In this document: one piece after another, positions 15,949 to 24,118 of the stretch
Layout of the letters: each line of letters begins with the position of its first letter
Numbering within the stretch: position 1 is the stretch's first letter
Source: an uncultured Thermoleophilia bacterium
Lineage (GTDB): Bacteria > Actinomycetota > Thermoleophilia > UBA2241
Assembly (NCBI GenBank): GCA_903862845.1
Contig: CAIOZS010000147.1
Coordinates: 1-43,844 of the forward strand
DNA: 43,844 bases
Direction of reading: 5' to 3'
The notes under the pieces: model-generated
Databases searched by the model: none
The model's input: the letters and a program-made list of their open reading frames with translations, nothing else
Told to the model about the DNA's origin: nothing
Made by a program: the position numbers and the translations under genes

Positions 15949-16703
15949 TCGCCAGTGCAGCGTTCTGGTCGAACTGGGGCTGGGCGGCCGCCACGGCCGT
16001 CTTGGGCATCGTCTTCTTTGCGCTCGTGTTGCGGCAGTACGTGGCCCGCCGCCGCATGCACCAGCTCGCCTGGGCGATCGGCCTGCTTTTCTATGCGGTC
16101 GCCGCTGCCATGGAGGCATGGTCCGAGTCCAGCGGCGTCTGGAATCCCACGGTGTACCGGATCTACATCGTACTGGCCGCGTCGCTGGTCGGCTTTCTCG
16201 GGCTCGGGACGCTGTATCTGGTGGCGCGCAAGCGTCGCTGGGGCGACTACTACTTCGTCTTTCTCATCGCCTGCGTGATCGTCTTCTTCGTGGGCACCTT
16301 CACGGTGCAGCTCGACATGGCCAAGCTGGTGCCCGGCATCACCGTGGGCGGGCAGGCGCTGGGGCCCAGCCTGAGCTTTCCGCGGGTGATGTCGCTGCCC
16401 ATCAACATCACCGGCACCATCCTGCTCTTCGGCGGCGCCGCGTGGTCGGTGTGGCGCTTCGCGCGGCGCCGCGAGCTCGGCTACCGCGCGTGGGCCAACG
16501 TGCTCATCGCCGCCGGCGCCGCGCTGCTTGCCTTTCTCGGCTCGCGGGCGCGTCTCGGCAACACCGCCGGGCTGTACCCGGCGGAGATGGTCGCGGCGGC
16601 CCTCATGCTCGCCGGGTTTCTGCTCGCCGGCACCCTGGACAAGGGTGCGCGCAAGGCGCGCGCCCAGCGCCGGGCCGCCGGCGAGCAGGCCGCCGCCGAG
16701 TAG
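15945..16703 (+). CDS. Seven-transmembrane protein of unknown function (252 aa)
   Basis: Integral membrane protein with about seven hydrophobic segments (roughly 12-34, 42-60, 70-93, 102-123, 142-166, 180-200, 212-231) and a basic C-terminal tail (KGARKARAQRR), which places the C-terminus inside by the positive-inside rule. GGGAGGAAGG lies just upstream of the ATG. No catalytic motif is recognised; the tryptophan- and tyrosine-rich 7-TM layout recalls small sensor or carotenoid-like membrane families but no assignment is made. It is convergent with the radical SAM gene, 20 bp away. Function unknown. Confidence 0.8.
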   Translation: MIASAAFWSNWGWAAATAVLGIVFFALVLRQYVARRRMHQLAWAIGLLFYAVAAAMEAWSESSGVWNPTVYRIYIVLAASLVGFLGLGTLYLVARKRRWGDYYFVFLIACVIVFFVGTFTVQLDMAKLVPGITVGGQALGPSLSFPRVMSLPINITGTILLFGGAAWSVWRFARRRELGYRAWANVLIAAGAALLAFLGSRARLGNTAGLYPAEMVAAALMLAGFLLAGTLDKGARKARAQRRAAGEQAAAE

Positions 16704-16723
16704 GCCGATGGCCTCGCCGGGGC

Positions 16724-17839
16724 CTACAGCGAGGAGAGCTCGGCCACTTTGCGCAGCATGGCCGGGCGCAGGTCCCACAGCCAGGACAGCTCGATCACGT
16801 CCGGGTTGTTGCACTTCGTGCAGGTGGCGGAGCGCTCGAGCATCCGCCGATAGCCGGGCAGCCGCAACACGCGCGAGAGCGGCTCGCCGGCGGCGCGCAG
16901 CTCGCGCACGTCGGCCAGGGGCCGGGCTCCTCTGATGCAGTCCCGGACCCTCCCGTCGCCGCCGACCGTGAGGCGCGCCCGGGGTGCACGGCAGGCGAAG
17001 TCGTGCAGCTCAGGGTCGCGGGCCAGGAGCTCGAGATACGGGCGCGAGGCGAGGACCGGGAAGCCGGCGCTCTTGAGCGCGGAGGCGGTGCCGGCGGCCG
17101 CGCGAAGCTCCTCAGCCGGCAGGCAGAGGTCGGCGAGCTGGGCGCCGCCGCTGTGGGCGAGCGCGCTATCGCCGCCCTCCGGCGTCGCCAGCCCGGTCTC
17201 CATGGGGCAGAAGTACAGACCGGCGCGCCAGCGCGCGGCGACGGGGGCGACCCGCGTCAGAGCCCCCCGGTTGAGACGCGACAGGACGGTGTTGACGAGG
17301 AGCGTGGGCCGCAGCGGATCCGTGCTCACGGCCGCGACGAAGGCCTCCAGCCGTTCGTAGAGGCCGGGGAGGCCGCGGAGGGCGTCGTGTGCGGCTCCGA
17401 CGTCGTCGAGGCTGAGGATCAACGCGTCGACGCGGCCGCGCAGCTCGCGCCAGCGCTCGCCCAGGAGCCAGCCGTTGGTGATGAGCGTGATGAGCAGCCC
17501 GGCGCGGCGGGCGGCGAGCAGGAGCTCCGGCAGGTCCTGCCGGAGCAGGGGCTCGCCGCCCCACACGACGAGCTGTGCCAGCCCCGCGCGACCCGCCTCG
17601 TCGTACAGCCACTTCACCGTCTCGGTGTCGAGCTCCGTGAGCTCGGGGTCGCGCCACAGGCAGGTCAGGCAGCGGCCGTTGCAGCGCGCGGTCACGAGGT
17701 GGCTCAGCGTGTGGGGACGACCGCGCACGCGCGCACGCACGAGGCGGCTCACGAGGCGTGCGCGCGTTGCGGCGCGCTCCCGGCAGGCGGCGGACAGATT
17801 CATGCAAGAGGAGTCTTCCCTGCCAGACGATCCGCTCAC
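16724..17839 (-). CDS. Radical SAM/SPASM-like protein (371 aa)
   Basis: Iron-sulphur enzyme expected to cleave S-adenosylmethionine to a 5'-deoxyadenosyl radical. The CNGRCLTC motif (~53-60) is the CxxxCxxC cluster ligand; VVWGGEPLL supplies the GGE SAM-binding motif, and LITLITNGWLL and ALILSLDD fit the TIM-barrel core. The C-terminal cysteines (FACRAPR, GRVRDCIRG, CTKCNNPD) fit a SPASM-like auxiliary cluster domain, as in peptide- or cofactor-maturing enzymes. No precursor peptide or partner is visible, so the substrate is unknown. Start is GTG 17839 or ATG 17803; neither has a strong Shine-Dalgarno, and the radical SAM core is complete with either. Confidence 0.88.
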   Translation of the reverse strand: MSGSSGREDSSCMNLSAACRERAATRARLVSRLVRARVRGRPHTLSHLVTARCNGRCLTCLWRDPELTELDTETVKWLYDEAGRAGLAQLVVWGGEPLLRQDLPELLLAARRAGLLITLITNGWLLGERWRELRGRVDALILSLDDVGAAHDALRGLPGLYERLEAFVAAVSTDPLRPTLLVNTVLSRLNRGALTRVAPVAARWRAGLYFCPMETGLATPEGGDSALAHSGGAQLADLCLPAEELRAAAGTASALKSAGFPVLASRPYLELLARDPELHDFACRAPRARLTVGGDGRVRDCIRGARPLADVRELRAAGEPLSRVLRLPGYRRMLERSATCTKCNNPDVIELSWLWDLRPAMLRKVAELSSL

Positions 17840-17938
17840 GCTTCGCCGGCCCGGGCGTCGCGCACGCTGTGCTGGCGGCTACGTATCTACCGACGAAGCA
17901 CGGAAGGACGCGCTGGCAACTGCCGACATCGCCATTTG

Positions 17939-18178
17939 CCTCCGTCCGGCAGCGCGTTCAGCCTCAGAATCGACCAGCGGCGAGAAGGCGGACATGGCGC
18001 GCCGCACGCGCCGCAGCCGCGGGAGCCGCCGCGGCGGGGTAGTGCTGCGAGGGAAGATAAGAAATGTCGGCGGATACTTGTCTTCCCCCTCAACGAGCGA
18101 GCCTGCGGACGGCCGCGGACGACGCGACAGTCAAGGAATCCTTGTCTTCCCCTTTCGCACGTACCCCGCGCCGGGCTC
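17939..18178 (+). repeat. Dispersed repeat, copy A (~240 bp)
   Basis: Closely related to the inverted copy at 24119-24378, with long shared blocks such as GCGCGTTCAGCCT, TAGTGCTGCGAGGGAAGATAAG, GAGCCTGCGGACGGCCGCGG and the GACGCGACAGTCAAGG block. It contains GGGAAGATAAG (18051-18061) and two copies of CTTGTCTTCCC (18077-18087, 18141-18151), either of which can pair with it. The palindromic CAAGGA-a-TCCTTG overlaps the last copy. It abuts the TetR stop codon. No credible coding. Confidence 0.85.
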
Positions 18179-18824
18179 AACGAGGGGCGCGTGACGGAGC
18201 GCGGCATCCGTCTTCCAGCAGGGCGAACGCCTCGCGCACGAGCGCTACGAAGCGCTCAGCGGGCAGGGCCTCGACGCCGCCGAGCTCGTGGAACCGGATG
18301 AGCGCCGAGCGAAATGCTGCGAACCCGGCGCGCGCGGCGATCAGGACGCGGAAGCGCCGATCCTGCTCAGGCTCCGCCGGAGCGCCCGGTCGCGTGAGCA
18401 GCGCCGCGGCCACGGCCGCCTCGAGCGCGGTCAGCATGCGTGCCCCGGACTGCGTCGGCGGCGTCGGCCAGGACATCGGCGGCCCGCTGTAGAGAAGCGC
18501 GAGCTGCGGTGCTTCGGCGCTCTCCGCGACGGCCAGAAACGCGTTGAGCAAGGCGCGCAGGGGCGCCTCATCCGGCGGGCGCCCCTGGATGGCCTCTTCG
18601 AGCTGAGGCAGGAGTCGGCCGACGTCCTGCAGCGCCACGTCCTCCTTTGATCTGAAGTACCGGAAGAAGGTGCGCTCCGAGACGTCGGCGGCGGCGGCGA
18701 TATCGGCGACGGTCGTGGTGCGGTAGCCGCGCGCGGCGAAAAGGCGCAGGGCAGCTTCGTGGAGCGCCTCCCTCGTCGCCAGCTTCTTGCGCTCGCGCAG
18801 ACCCGTCTGCGGTTGGTCACCCAT
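18177..18824 (-). CDS. TetR-family transcriptional regulator (215 aa)
   Basis: N-terminal helix-turn-helix (~12-60): REALHEAALRLFAARGYRTTTVADIAAAADVSERTFFRYFRSKED is read as split segments and fits TetR_N closely, especially the TVADIA and TFFRYF portions. The helical C-terminal ligand domain (~75-205) is variable. Length is typical. Divergent from the MMPL transporter gene across a 101-bp region carrying a TGGCAG-cc-CTGCCA palindrome, so it probably represses the transporter and itself. The ligand is unknown, perhaps a lipid or drug. ATG 18824 is the start that gives a full HTH. The gene ends exactly where the inverted repeat begins. Confidence 0.92.
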   Translation of the reverse strand: MGDQPQTGLRERKKLATREALHEAALRLFAARGYRTTTVADIAAAADVSERTFFRYFRSKEDVALQDVGRLLPQLEEAIQGRPPDEAPLRALLNAFLAVAESAEAPQLALLYSGPPMSWPTPPTQSGARMLTALEAAVAAALLTRPGAPAEPEQDRRFRVLIAARAGFAAFRSALIRFHELGGVEALPAERFVALVREAFALLEDGCRAPSRAPR

Positions 18825-18839
18825 GAGCCCAGTTTATCA

Positions 18840-18861
18840 TGGCAGCCCTGCCAAATGGCAG
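18840..18861. promoter_or_regulatory. Probable TetR operator
   Basis: TGGCAG-CC-CTGCCA (18840-18853) is a perfect 6-bp-arm inverted repeat, followed after two bases by a third TGGCAG half-site (18856-18861), between the divergent TetR and MMPL genes. Placement just upstream of a TTGACA box suits repression of both directions. Confidence 0.6.
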
Positions 18862-18863
18862 AA

Positions 18864-18897
18864 TTGACACGTTTCTCGAAGGGGTCTACCGTAGACT
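18864..18897 (+). promoter_or_regulatory. Promoter of MMPL transporter gene with second palindrome
   Basis: TTGACA (18864-18869) is a perfect -35. TACCGT (18887-18892) is at 17-bp spacing; TAGACT (18892-18897) is closer to consensus but 22 bp away. GTCTAC-c-GTAGAC (18884-18896) is a perfect 6-bp-arm palindrome over the -10 area and may be another operator. Confidence 0.5.
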
Positions 18898-18925
18898 CTC
18901 CGCCCCCAGAGAGGTGTCTTTCACG

Positions 18926-21889
18926 ATGTCCCGCTTCCTGTATCGCCTCGGTGCCCTGTGCGCCAGACGCAAGTACCTCGTCCTGCTGATCTGGGCGCTT
19001 GCCGTCGGCGCCGTTGTGGCGGGCGTCCTCGGTTTCGGGATGCGCACGAACAACGACATCCGGCTGCCCGGCACGGACGCCCAGCGCGCCTCGGACCTTC
19101 TTGGGCGGGAGTTCCCGCCGCAGCAGAACGGCCTGAGCCCGATCGTCTTCCACGCCTCTCGCGGCACGCTCACGGACGCCGCCAACAAGCAGGCCGTCAA
19201 GGCGGCGCTCAAGGACATCGCCGGCGTGGCCCACGTCTCCAGCGTCATCAGCCCCTTCTCGCGCGGCGCCGAGATGCTCATGAGCGCGGACGCCAAGACG
19301 GCCGTCGCCCAGGTGCTCCTCGATGTGAACGGCGGCCAGGTCACGCGCGCGCTCGCCGCCGAGGTGATGGCCGGCGCCGACCCCGCGCGCAGGGCGGGCC
19401 TTCAGGTGGAGGCCGGCGGCGTCCTCGGCGTCAGGCTGTCGGAGACCAAGTCCAGACGCAGCGAGGCGATCGGCATCGTCGCGGCGATCATCATCCTGGC
19501 GTTCACCTTCGGGGCTCTGGCCGCGGCCGGCATGCCCGTCGTGACGGCCCTGGTCGGCCTGGTCACCGGGCTCGGCCTTGTCGGCCTGCTCGGTCACGTG
19601 GTCGCCATCCCGGAGGTCGCTCCCACGCTGGCGACGATGATCGGGCTCGGCGTCGGCATCGACTACGCGCTGTTCATCGTCTTCCGCTATCGCGACGAGC
19701 TCCACGCCGGCGCCGGGGTCGCAGAAGCGATCGCTCGCACCATGGCCACGTCGGGCAGCGCGGTGGTGTTCGCCGGCGGTACCGTGATCATCGCGCTGCT
19801 GGCGCTGCTGGTGGCGCGCGTCCCGATGCTGGGCGCCATGGGCTACGCGGCTTCCATCACCGTGCTCGTCGCCGTCCTCACGGCCGTCACGCTGCTGCCG
19901 GCGATCCTCGCGCTGCTCGGGCGGCGCATCGACGCCCTGAGGCTGCCCGGACGCCGGCGGGCACAGAAGGCGGCGGCCGGCGAGAACGTCTGGGCGCGCT
20001 GGGCCGGCTTCGTCACGCGGCACCCGTGGCCGGCCCTCATCGCCGCCGTTCTCGTGCTCGTGCCGCTGATCGCGCCGACGCTGAGCCTGACGCTCGGGCA
20101 GGAGGACCTGGGCGCGGCGTCCACCTCGACGACCCAGCGGCGCGCCTTCGACCTTATCTCGGCAGGCCTCGGCCCCGGCGCCAACGGCCGCCTTTTCGTG
20201 GCCGCCGAGCTCTCGCCGGTCGCCGCTCCGAGCGCCGCCTACACGCGCAAGCGCAGCGAGGCGGAGCGGCTGAAGCGTCACCTCGAGGCCGGCAAGCGGA
20301 GCCTCCAGAAGAAGGCGGCGGCGCTGAAGAAGCGCAGCGCCGCCCTCGCAGCCGAAAAGGCCGGCCTGCAGGCGCAGGCGGCCGCCCTGCAGGTCCGTAA
20401 GAGCGCGCTGCAGGCACAGGCTGCAGCCCTTCAGCAGCAGCAGTCGCTGCTCCTCGCGGGCAAGGCCCATCTGCTGGCCGAGAAGGCGCGCTTTACGGCC
20501 GAATCGCAGGCGCTGGCGGCGAAGGGTCAGGCGCTCGCCGCGCAGGTCGCCAAGGTGCAGCAGGAGATTGCCGCTTCGCAAGACCCGGTCGAGATCGCGC
20601 GGCTGCGCGCCGAGCTGCTCGCTCTGGCGGGGCAGGCGCAGGCCTTGCAGAGCCAGAAGCTCGCCCTGCAGAAGGCGGCTGCGCCGCTGGCCCAGCAGGC
20701 GAAGCGCCTCGAGGCGCAGGGCCGCGGCCTCATGGCGCAGGCGAATGCGCTCAGCGCGCAAGGCGCGGCCCTCCAGGCCCAGGGCGACCGGCTGGCGGCC
20801 CAGGGCGCTCACTTGAAGAAGCAGGCCCGCGCCCTCAAACGCCAGGCGGGGCGCCTCAAGAAGCAGAAGCGCCGGCTCGAGAAGGACGCGAAGAGGGCGC
20901 TCGCTCTCAAGGCCGAGCTCACGAAGCTGCTCACGAAGGCCGCCGGACAGCCGCGCGCCACCGACCCCCGCATCGTGCGGCTCCAGGACGCGGTCGCGCG
21001 GACCACCGGCGTCGCGTCCGTGGCGCCGCCGCGGGTGAACAAAACGGGCAGCGCGGTCGTGCTCTCGATCGCGGCCACGACGCGCCCGGCCGATCCCGTG
21101 ACCGCCGACCTCGTGAAGCGTTTGCGGGGCAGCGTCATCCCTCAGGCCACGAAAGGCGAGGGGGTGACGGCCTATGTGGGCGGCGTCACGGCAGCCTATG
21201 ACGACCTCGCGGCGCTCATCGCCGCGCGCCTGCCCCTGGTCATCGGCACGGTGCTCGCGCTGAGCTTCCTCCTTCTGCTGGTCGCATTTCGCTCGGTGCT
21301 CGTGCCGCTCAAAGCGATCCTCTGCAACCTGCTCGCCGTCGGCGCCTCCTTCGGCGTGCTCACCGCCGTCTTTCAGTGGGGCTGGGGGCTGAGCCTCGTG
21401 GGGCTCTCGAATCCCTACGGGACCGTGCCGATCGCGAGCTACGTGCCACTGCTCATGTTCGCCGTGCTCTTCGGGATGTCCACAGACTACGAGGTCTTTC
21501 TCATCAGCCAGATCTTCCAGGCCCATGCCGCCGGTGAGGGGTCTCACGACGCCGTGCGGACCGGCGTCGGCACGAGCGCCCGGGTCATCACCGCCGCCGC
21601 CTTGATCATGATCACGGTCTTCGCCAGCTTCATCCTGAACGGCGACCCCATCATCAAGGAGTTCGGCGTCGGCCTCTCGATCGCGATCCTCCTGGATGCG
21701 ACGATCGTCCGCATGGTGATCGTCCCGGCCACGATGGTGCTCCTCGGCGAGTGGAACTGGTACTTGCCGAGGTGGCTCCAGTGGCTGCCGCGGGCCGATC
21801 TGCCCGAGGAGCGGGGAGGGTCAGGCGCCGGGGACGAAGAAGCGGGGCCGGCGCCCGCCGCGCCCGCCGCGGATCCCGCGGCGTCCTAG
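18926..21889 (+). CDS. MMPL-family (RND superfamily) transporter with long coiled-coil insertion (987 aa)
   Basis: Membrane exporter of the MMPL type, usually moving lipids, siderophores or drugs using the proton gradient. One N-terminal membrane helix (~12-35), an extracellular domain with the PGTDAQRASDLL signature, five membrane helices (~175-350), a further helix (~375-395), a second extracellular domain, then five helices (~770-960). GLGVGIDYALFIVFRYRDEL and VLFGMSTDYEVFLISQI are the paired helix motifs of the two halves. Between ~440 and ~676 the second extracellular domain contains an Ala/Gln/Lys-rich coiled coil with repeated LQAQAAALQ-like units, unusual in length. ATG 18926 is preferred over 18839: it follows AGAGAGGTG and lies downstream of the promoter and operator. 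Divergent from TetR; its stop shares CTAG with the converging DUF2207 gene. Confidence 0.93.
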   Translation: MSRFLYRLGALCARRKYLVLLIWALAVGAVVAGVLGFGMRTNNDIRLPGTDAQRASDLLGREFPPQQNGLSPIVFHASRGTLTDAANKQAVKAALKDIAGVAHVSSVISPFSRGAEMLMSADAKTAVAQVLLDVNGGQVTRALAAEVMAGADPARRAGLQVEAGGVLGVRLSETKSRRSEAIGIVAAIIILAFTFGALAAAGMPVVTALVGLVTGLGLVGLLGHVVAIPEVAPTLATMIGLGVGIDYALFIVFRYRDELHAGAGVAEAIARTMATSGSAVVFAGGTVIIALLALLVARVPMLGAMGYAASITVLVAVLTAVTLLPAILALLGRRIDALRLPGRRRAQKAAAGENVWARWAGFVTRHPWPALIAAVLVLVPLIAPTLSLTLGQEDLGAASTSTTQRRAFDLISAGLGPGANGRLFVAAELSPVAAPSAAYTRKRSEAERLKRHLEAGKRSLQKKAAALKKRSAALAAEKAGLQAQAAALQVRKSALQAQAAALQQQQSLLLAGKAHLLAEKARFTAESQALAAKGQALAAQVAKVQQEIAASQDPVEIARLRAELLALAGQAQALQSQKLALQKAAAPLAQQAKRLEAQGRGLMAQANALSAQGAALQAQGDRLAAQGAHLKKQARALKRQAGRLKKQKRRLEKDAKRALALKAELTKLLTKAAGQPRATDPRIVRLQDAVARTTGVASVAPPRVNKTGSAVVLSIAATTRPADPVTADLVKRLRGSVIPQATKGEGVTAYVGGVTAAYDDLAALIAARLPLVIGTVLALSFLLLLVAFRSVLVPLKAILCNLLAVGASFGVLTAVFQWGWGLSLVGLSNPYGTVPIASYVPLLMFAVLFGMSTDYEVFLISQIFQAHAAGEGSHDAVRTGVGTSARVITAAALIMITVFASFILNGDPIIKEFGVGLSIAILLDATIVRMVIVPATMVLLGEWNWYLPRWLQWLPRADLPEERGGSGAGDEEAGPAPAAPAADPAAS

Positions 21890-23904
21890 TCGGCGCCCCC
21901 TCCGCCTCCGCCTCCGCCGCCTCCGCCCCCGCCTCCGCTGGAGAAGCCGCTGCCGCTCGAGGAGCTCCCGCCGCTCCCGCTGCCCGAAGAGGGGGGAGAG
22001 GCGGCCACGACGGCGGCGCTCAGGCCGCCGGTGAACGAGGACACGGCGCCGGAGAAGCCGCCGAAGGCGGCCGCCTGCGCCGGCGCCGCGAACGAGAACG
22101 TGTCCTGGAAGGCGGCGTCCTCCAGCATCTGCGGCACGCGCACCTGCATCTGCCGCACCACGTCGTCGGCGATGCCGAAGACGACCGCCATCACCAGGTA
22201 CTGCTCCCAGAGCACGACCGCCTCCGGCGGCTTCTCGTCGAGGCGGCCGAAGTCGCGCAGGTAGCGGTAGAGGGCGCGGTAGCGCGCGTAGAGCTCCGCT
22301 GCCTCGCGCGAGCGCCGCCGCATCACCGGTGACAGCAGCGTCAGCACGATGCACACGGCTTCCGGCGCCAGCATCCACCACTGCCCGGTCCACAGGAGCA
22401 CGACCCAGATGACAACGGCGGCGAGGCCCGTGGCCAAGCCGGCGCGCCACGCGGCGCGGCCGCCGCCCTTCTCGACGAAGCCCAGCGTCTGGGCGCGTGC
22501 CTCCACCCCTCCGCGCCAGCGGAAGATCCCGGCGGCGAATCGCGCGGGGTGCTTCTTGGCCCACGTCCGCATCTCCGTCATGGTGAGCGAGTCGCCGCTC
22601 GCGACCTTGTCGAAGAGGAACTGCACGAGCGGCAGCGTCAGGTCGTCGACGTCGGCGAGCTTCTCGCGGCGCAGCACGAGGCGAAAGCCGGGCGCCGCCG
22701 AGTCAGAGGGCTTTTCCCCGGCGCCCTTCCCGCTCGCCACGTCCTCGACCGGCTCGATGCGCAGCACGCCCTTCACAGCGAGGTCGAGCAGAGTCGCCGA
22801 GAGATCGTCGTTGCGGACCGTGCCCATGCGCCAGAGCGCACCGACCAGCGCCGGCGGCATGCCTTCGGGCACCTCGCGCAGGTAGCGCTGGCGAAAGCGC
22901 GGGCGGTGCTCCACGCCGGACCGGAAGAAGAGCACGAGCCACAGCGCCAGCGCCGTGGCGGTCGCGAGCCCGGTGATCGTCCAGGTGATGCGGTCGGTGC
23001 GCCGCGCGGCCGCGACCTGCGCCTGGGCTCGCGCCCGCACCTCGTTCGCCCTCTCGGCCAGCAGCTGCTCGGTCGCGATCCGGGTAGTGACGATGTCGAT
23101 GGGCGTGGCGGTCATCTGCGAAAGCAGCTCCGGCGGGAAGAGCTCGTGCACCTCGATGCTCGTCTGCGCCGGCAGATCGTTCACGGCGAGGGTCACGGAG
23201 CCGTCACCCAGCACGTGGAGGACACCATTGAGCGGTCCGTGCCCCCACGCTTTGACGTCGGCCTTCGGGGTCGCTCGCGGCAGCGTGACGACGGCCCGCA
23301 CACGCCCGATCGGCACATCCCAGCCGCCGCCCACGAGCTGCCACAGCAGCTCACCGGCGTCCTTCCAGCGTTCGGCGGCCCGGGCGGCGCGCCAGCGGTA
23401 GGTGAACGTCGCCGAGCGGTCGTTCAGGTCGGCGAACGCCTCGATGCGCACGACGGCGCCCACATACGGAAACGCGCCGCTGGTGACCCGGTAGTACCCG
23501 GCCGGCCGGTCCTCGGGAGCGAGCGACGACCACGGCGAGGGCGTGGCATCCTGCTGCGGCGACACCGCCGAGGGGGCACCGGCGGCCGGCGTCCAGCCGG
23601 ACGGCAGCCGCTGCAGAGGTCCGTCCGGCCCGTCGACCCCCAGGACGACGATCGGGTAGCCCTCCCACGGGACGTCGCGGTAGACGCGCGTGTACCGCCC
23701 GTGGAAGGTGTAGCTGAAGCGCTCCGTCGTATCCAGGGCACCATCGGCGCGCACTGCGGCGCGGATGTTCACGGCGTCGATGGAGTAGCTCTTGCGCACC
23801 GACGGGACGATCCAGAGGAAGGTCACGGCGAGGCACACGGCGATCGCCGCGAGCACCACGAGCGTCCACATCAGGCACCCGGCGCCGGACCTGCTGCCGC
23901 GCAC
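21886..23904 (-). CDS. DUF2207 membrane protein with polyglycine C-terminus (672 aa)
   Basis: Matches the DUF2207 (predicted membrane protein) layout. N-terminal membrane anchor (~12-32); extracellular beta domain with IDAVNIRAAVRADGALDTTERFSY read in parts and DVPWEGYPIVVLGVDG; second membrane helix (~285-305); cytoplasmic region; two helices (~480-520); a C-terminal tail rich in Ser/Gly ending in about fifteen Gly, then Ala-Asp. Function of the family is not established. GTG 23904 is preferred (GGGAGG 4-5 nt upstream); a TTG start at 23961 would add 19 residues. Convergent with the MMPL gene, the two stops sharing the CTAG at 21886-21889. The inverted repeat copy B lies upstream. Confidence 0.88.
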   Translation of the reverse strand: MRGSRSGAGCLMWTLVVLAAIAVCLAVTFLWIVPSVRKSYSIDAVNIRAAVRADGALDTTERFSYTFHGRYTRVYRDVPWEGYPIVVLGVDGPDGPLQRLPSGWTPAAGAPSAVSPQQDATPSPWSSLAPEDRPAGYYRVTSGAFPYVGAVVRIEAFADLNDRSATFTYRWRAARAAERWKDAGELLWQLVGGGWDVPIGRVRAVVTLPRATPKADVKAWGHGPLNGVLHVLGDGSVTLAVNDLPAQTSIEVHELFPPELLSQMTATPIDIVTTRIATEQLLAERANEVRARAQAQVAAARRTDRITWTITGLATATALALWLVLFFRSGVEHRPRFRQRYLREVPEGMPPALVGALWRMGTVRNDDLSATLLDLAVKGVLRIEPVEDVASGKGAGEKPSDSAAPGFRLVLRREKLADVDDLTLPLVQFLFDKVASGDSLTMTEMRTWAKKHPARFAAGIFRWRGGVEARAQTLGFVEKGGGRAAWRAGLATGLAAVVIWVVLLWTGQWWMLAPEAVCIVLTLLSPVMRRRSREAAELYARYRALYRYLRDFGRLDEKPPEAVVLWEQYLVMAVVFGIADDVVRQMQVRVPQMLEDAAFQDTFSFAAPAQAAAFGGFSGAVSSFTGGLSAAVVAASPPSSGSGSGGSSSSGSGFSSGGGGGGGGGGGGGGAD

Positions 23905-24118
23905 GTCGCCTCCCGACAGTGCAGGGTCGCTCTCGCGACCTTCCAACCGTTCGTCCCCCAACGTTCATGGTACCTCAGCATCCCGGACGAGCCCAAGGGA
24001 TCGCCGCAGCGGAGCGCCGGCGCCGCGGAGCCCCGTCGCCGGGTCGTGCTCTACCGGCGCATCGCGCCCGATCCGCGGTCGGCGGGGATCCCGGCGGCCG
24101 TGGCGGCCGCGCCGACCC
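23905..24118. other. Intergenic region, nothing recognised
   Basis: Upstream of the DUF2207 gene and before repeat copy B. No convincing ORF, promoter or RNA motif is seen, apart from the possible TTG extension to 23961. Confidence 0.4.

Noticed and set aside
17880-18176. CRISPR-like repeated CTTGTCTTCCC boxes
   Set aside because: Only two direct copies plus one inverted arm, unequal spacing, and an identical layout in the second repeat copy; it is an internal feature of a dispersed repeat.
13505-18301. Very long plus-strand open frame opposite the PAS genes
   Set aside because: It mirrors the codon bias of the minus-strand genes, crosses several unrelated genes and intergenic regions, and has no recognisable domain. 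The same holds for the other long antisense frames in the window.
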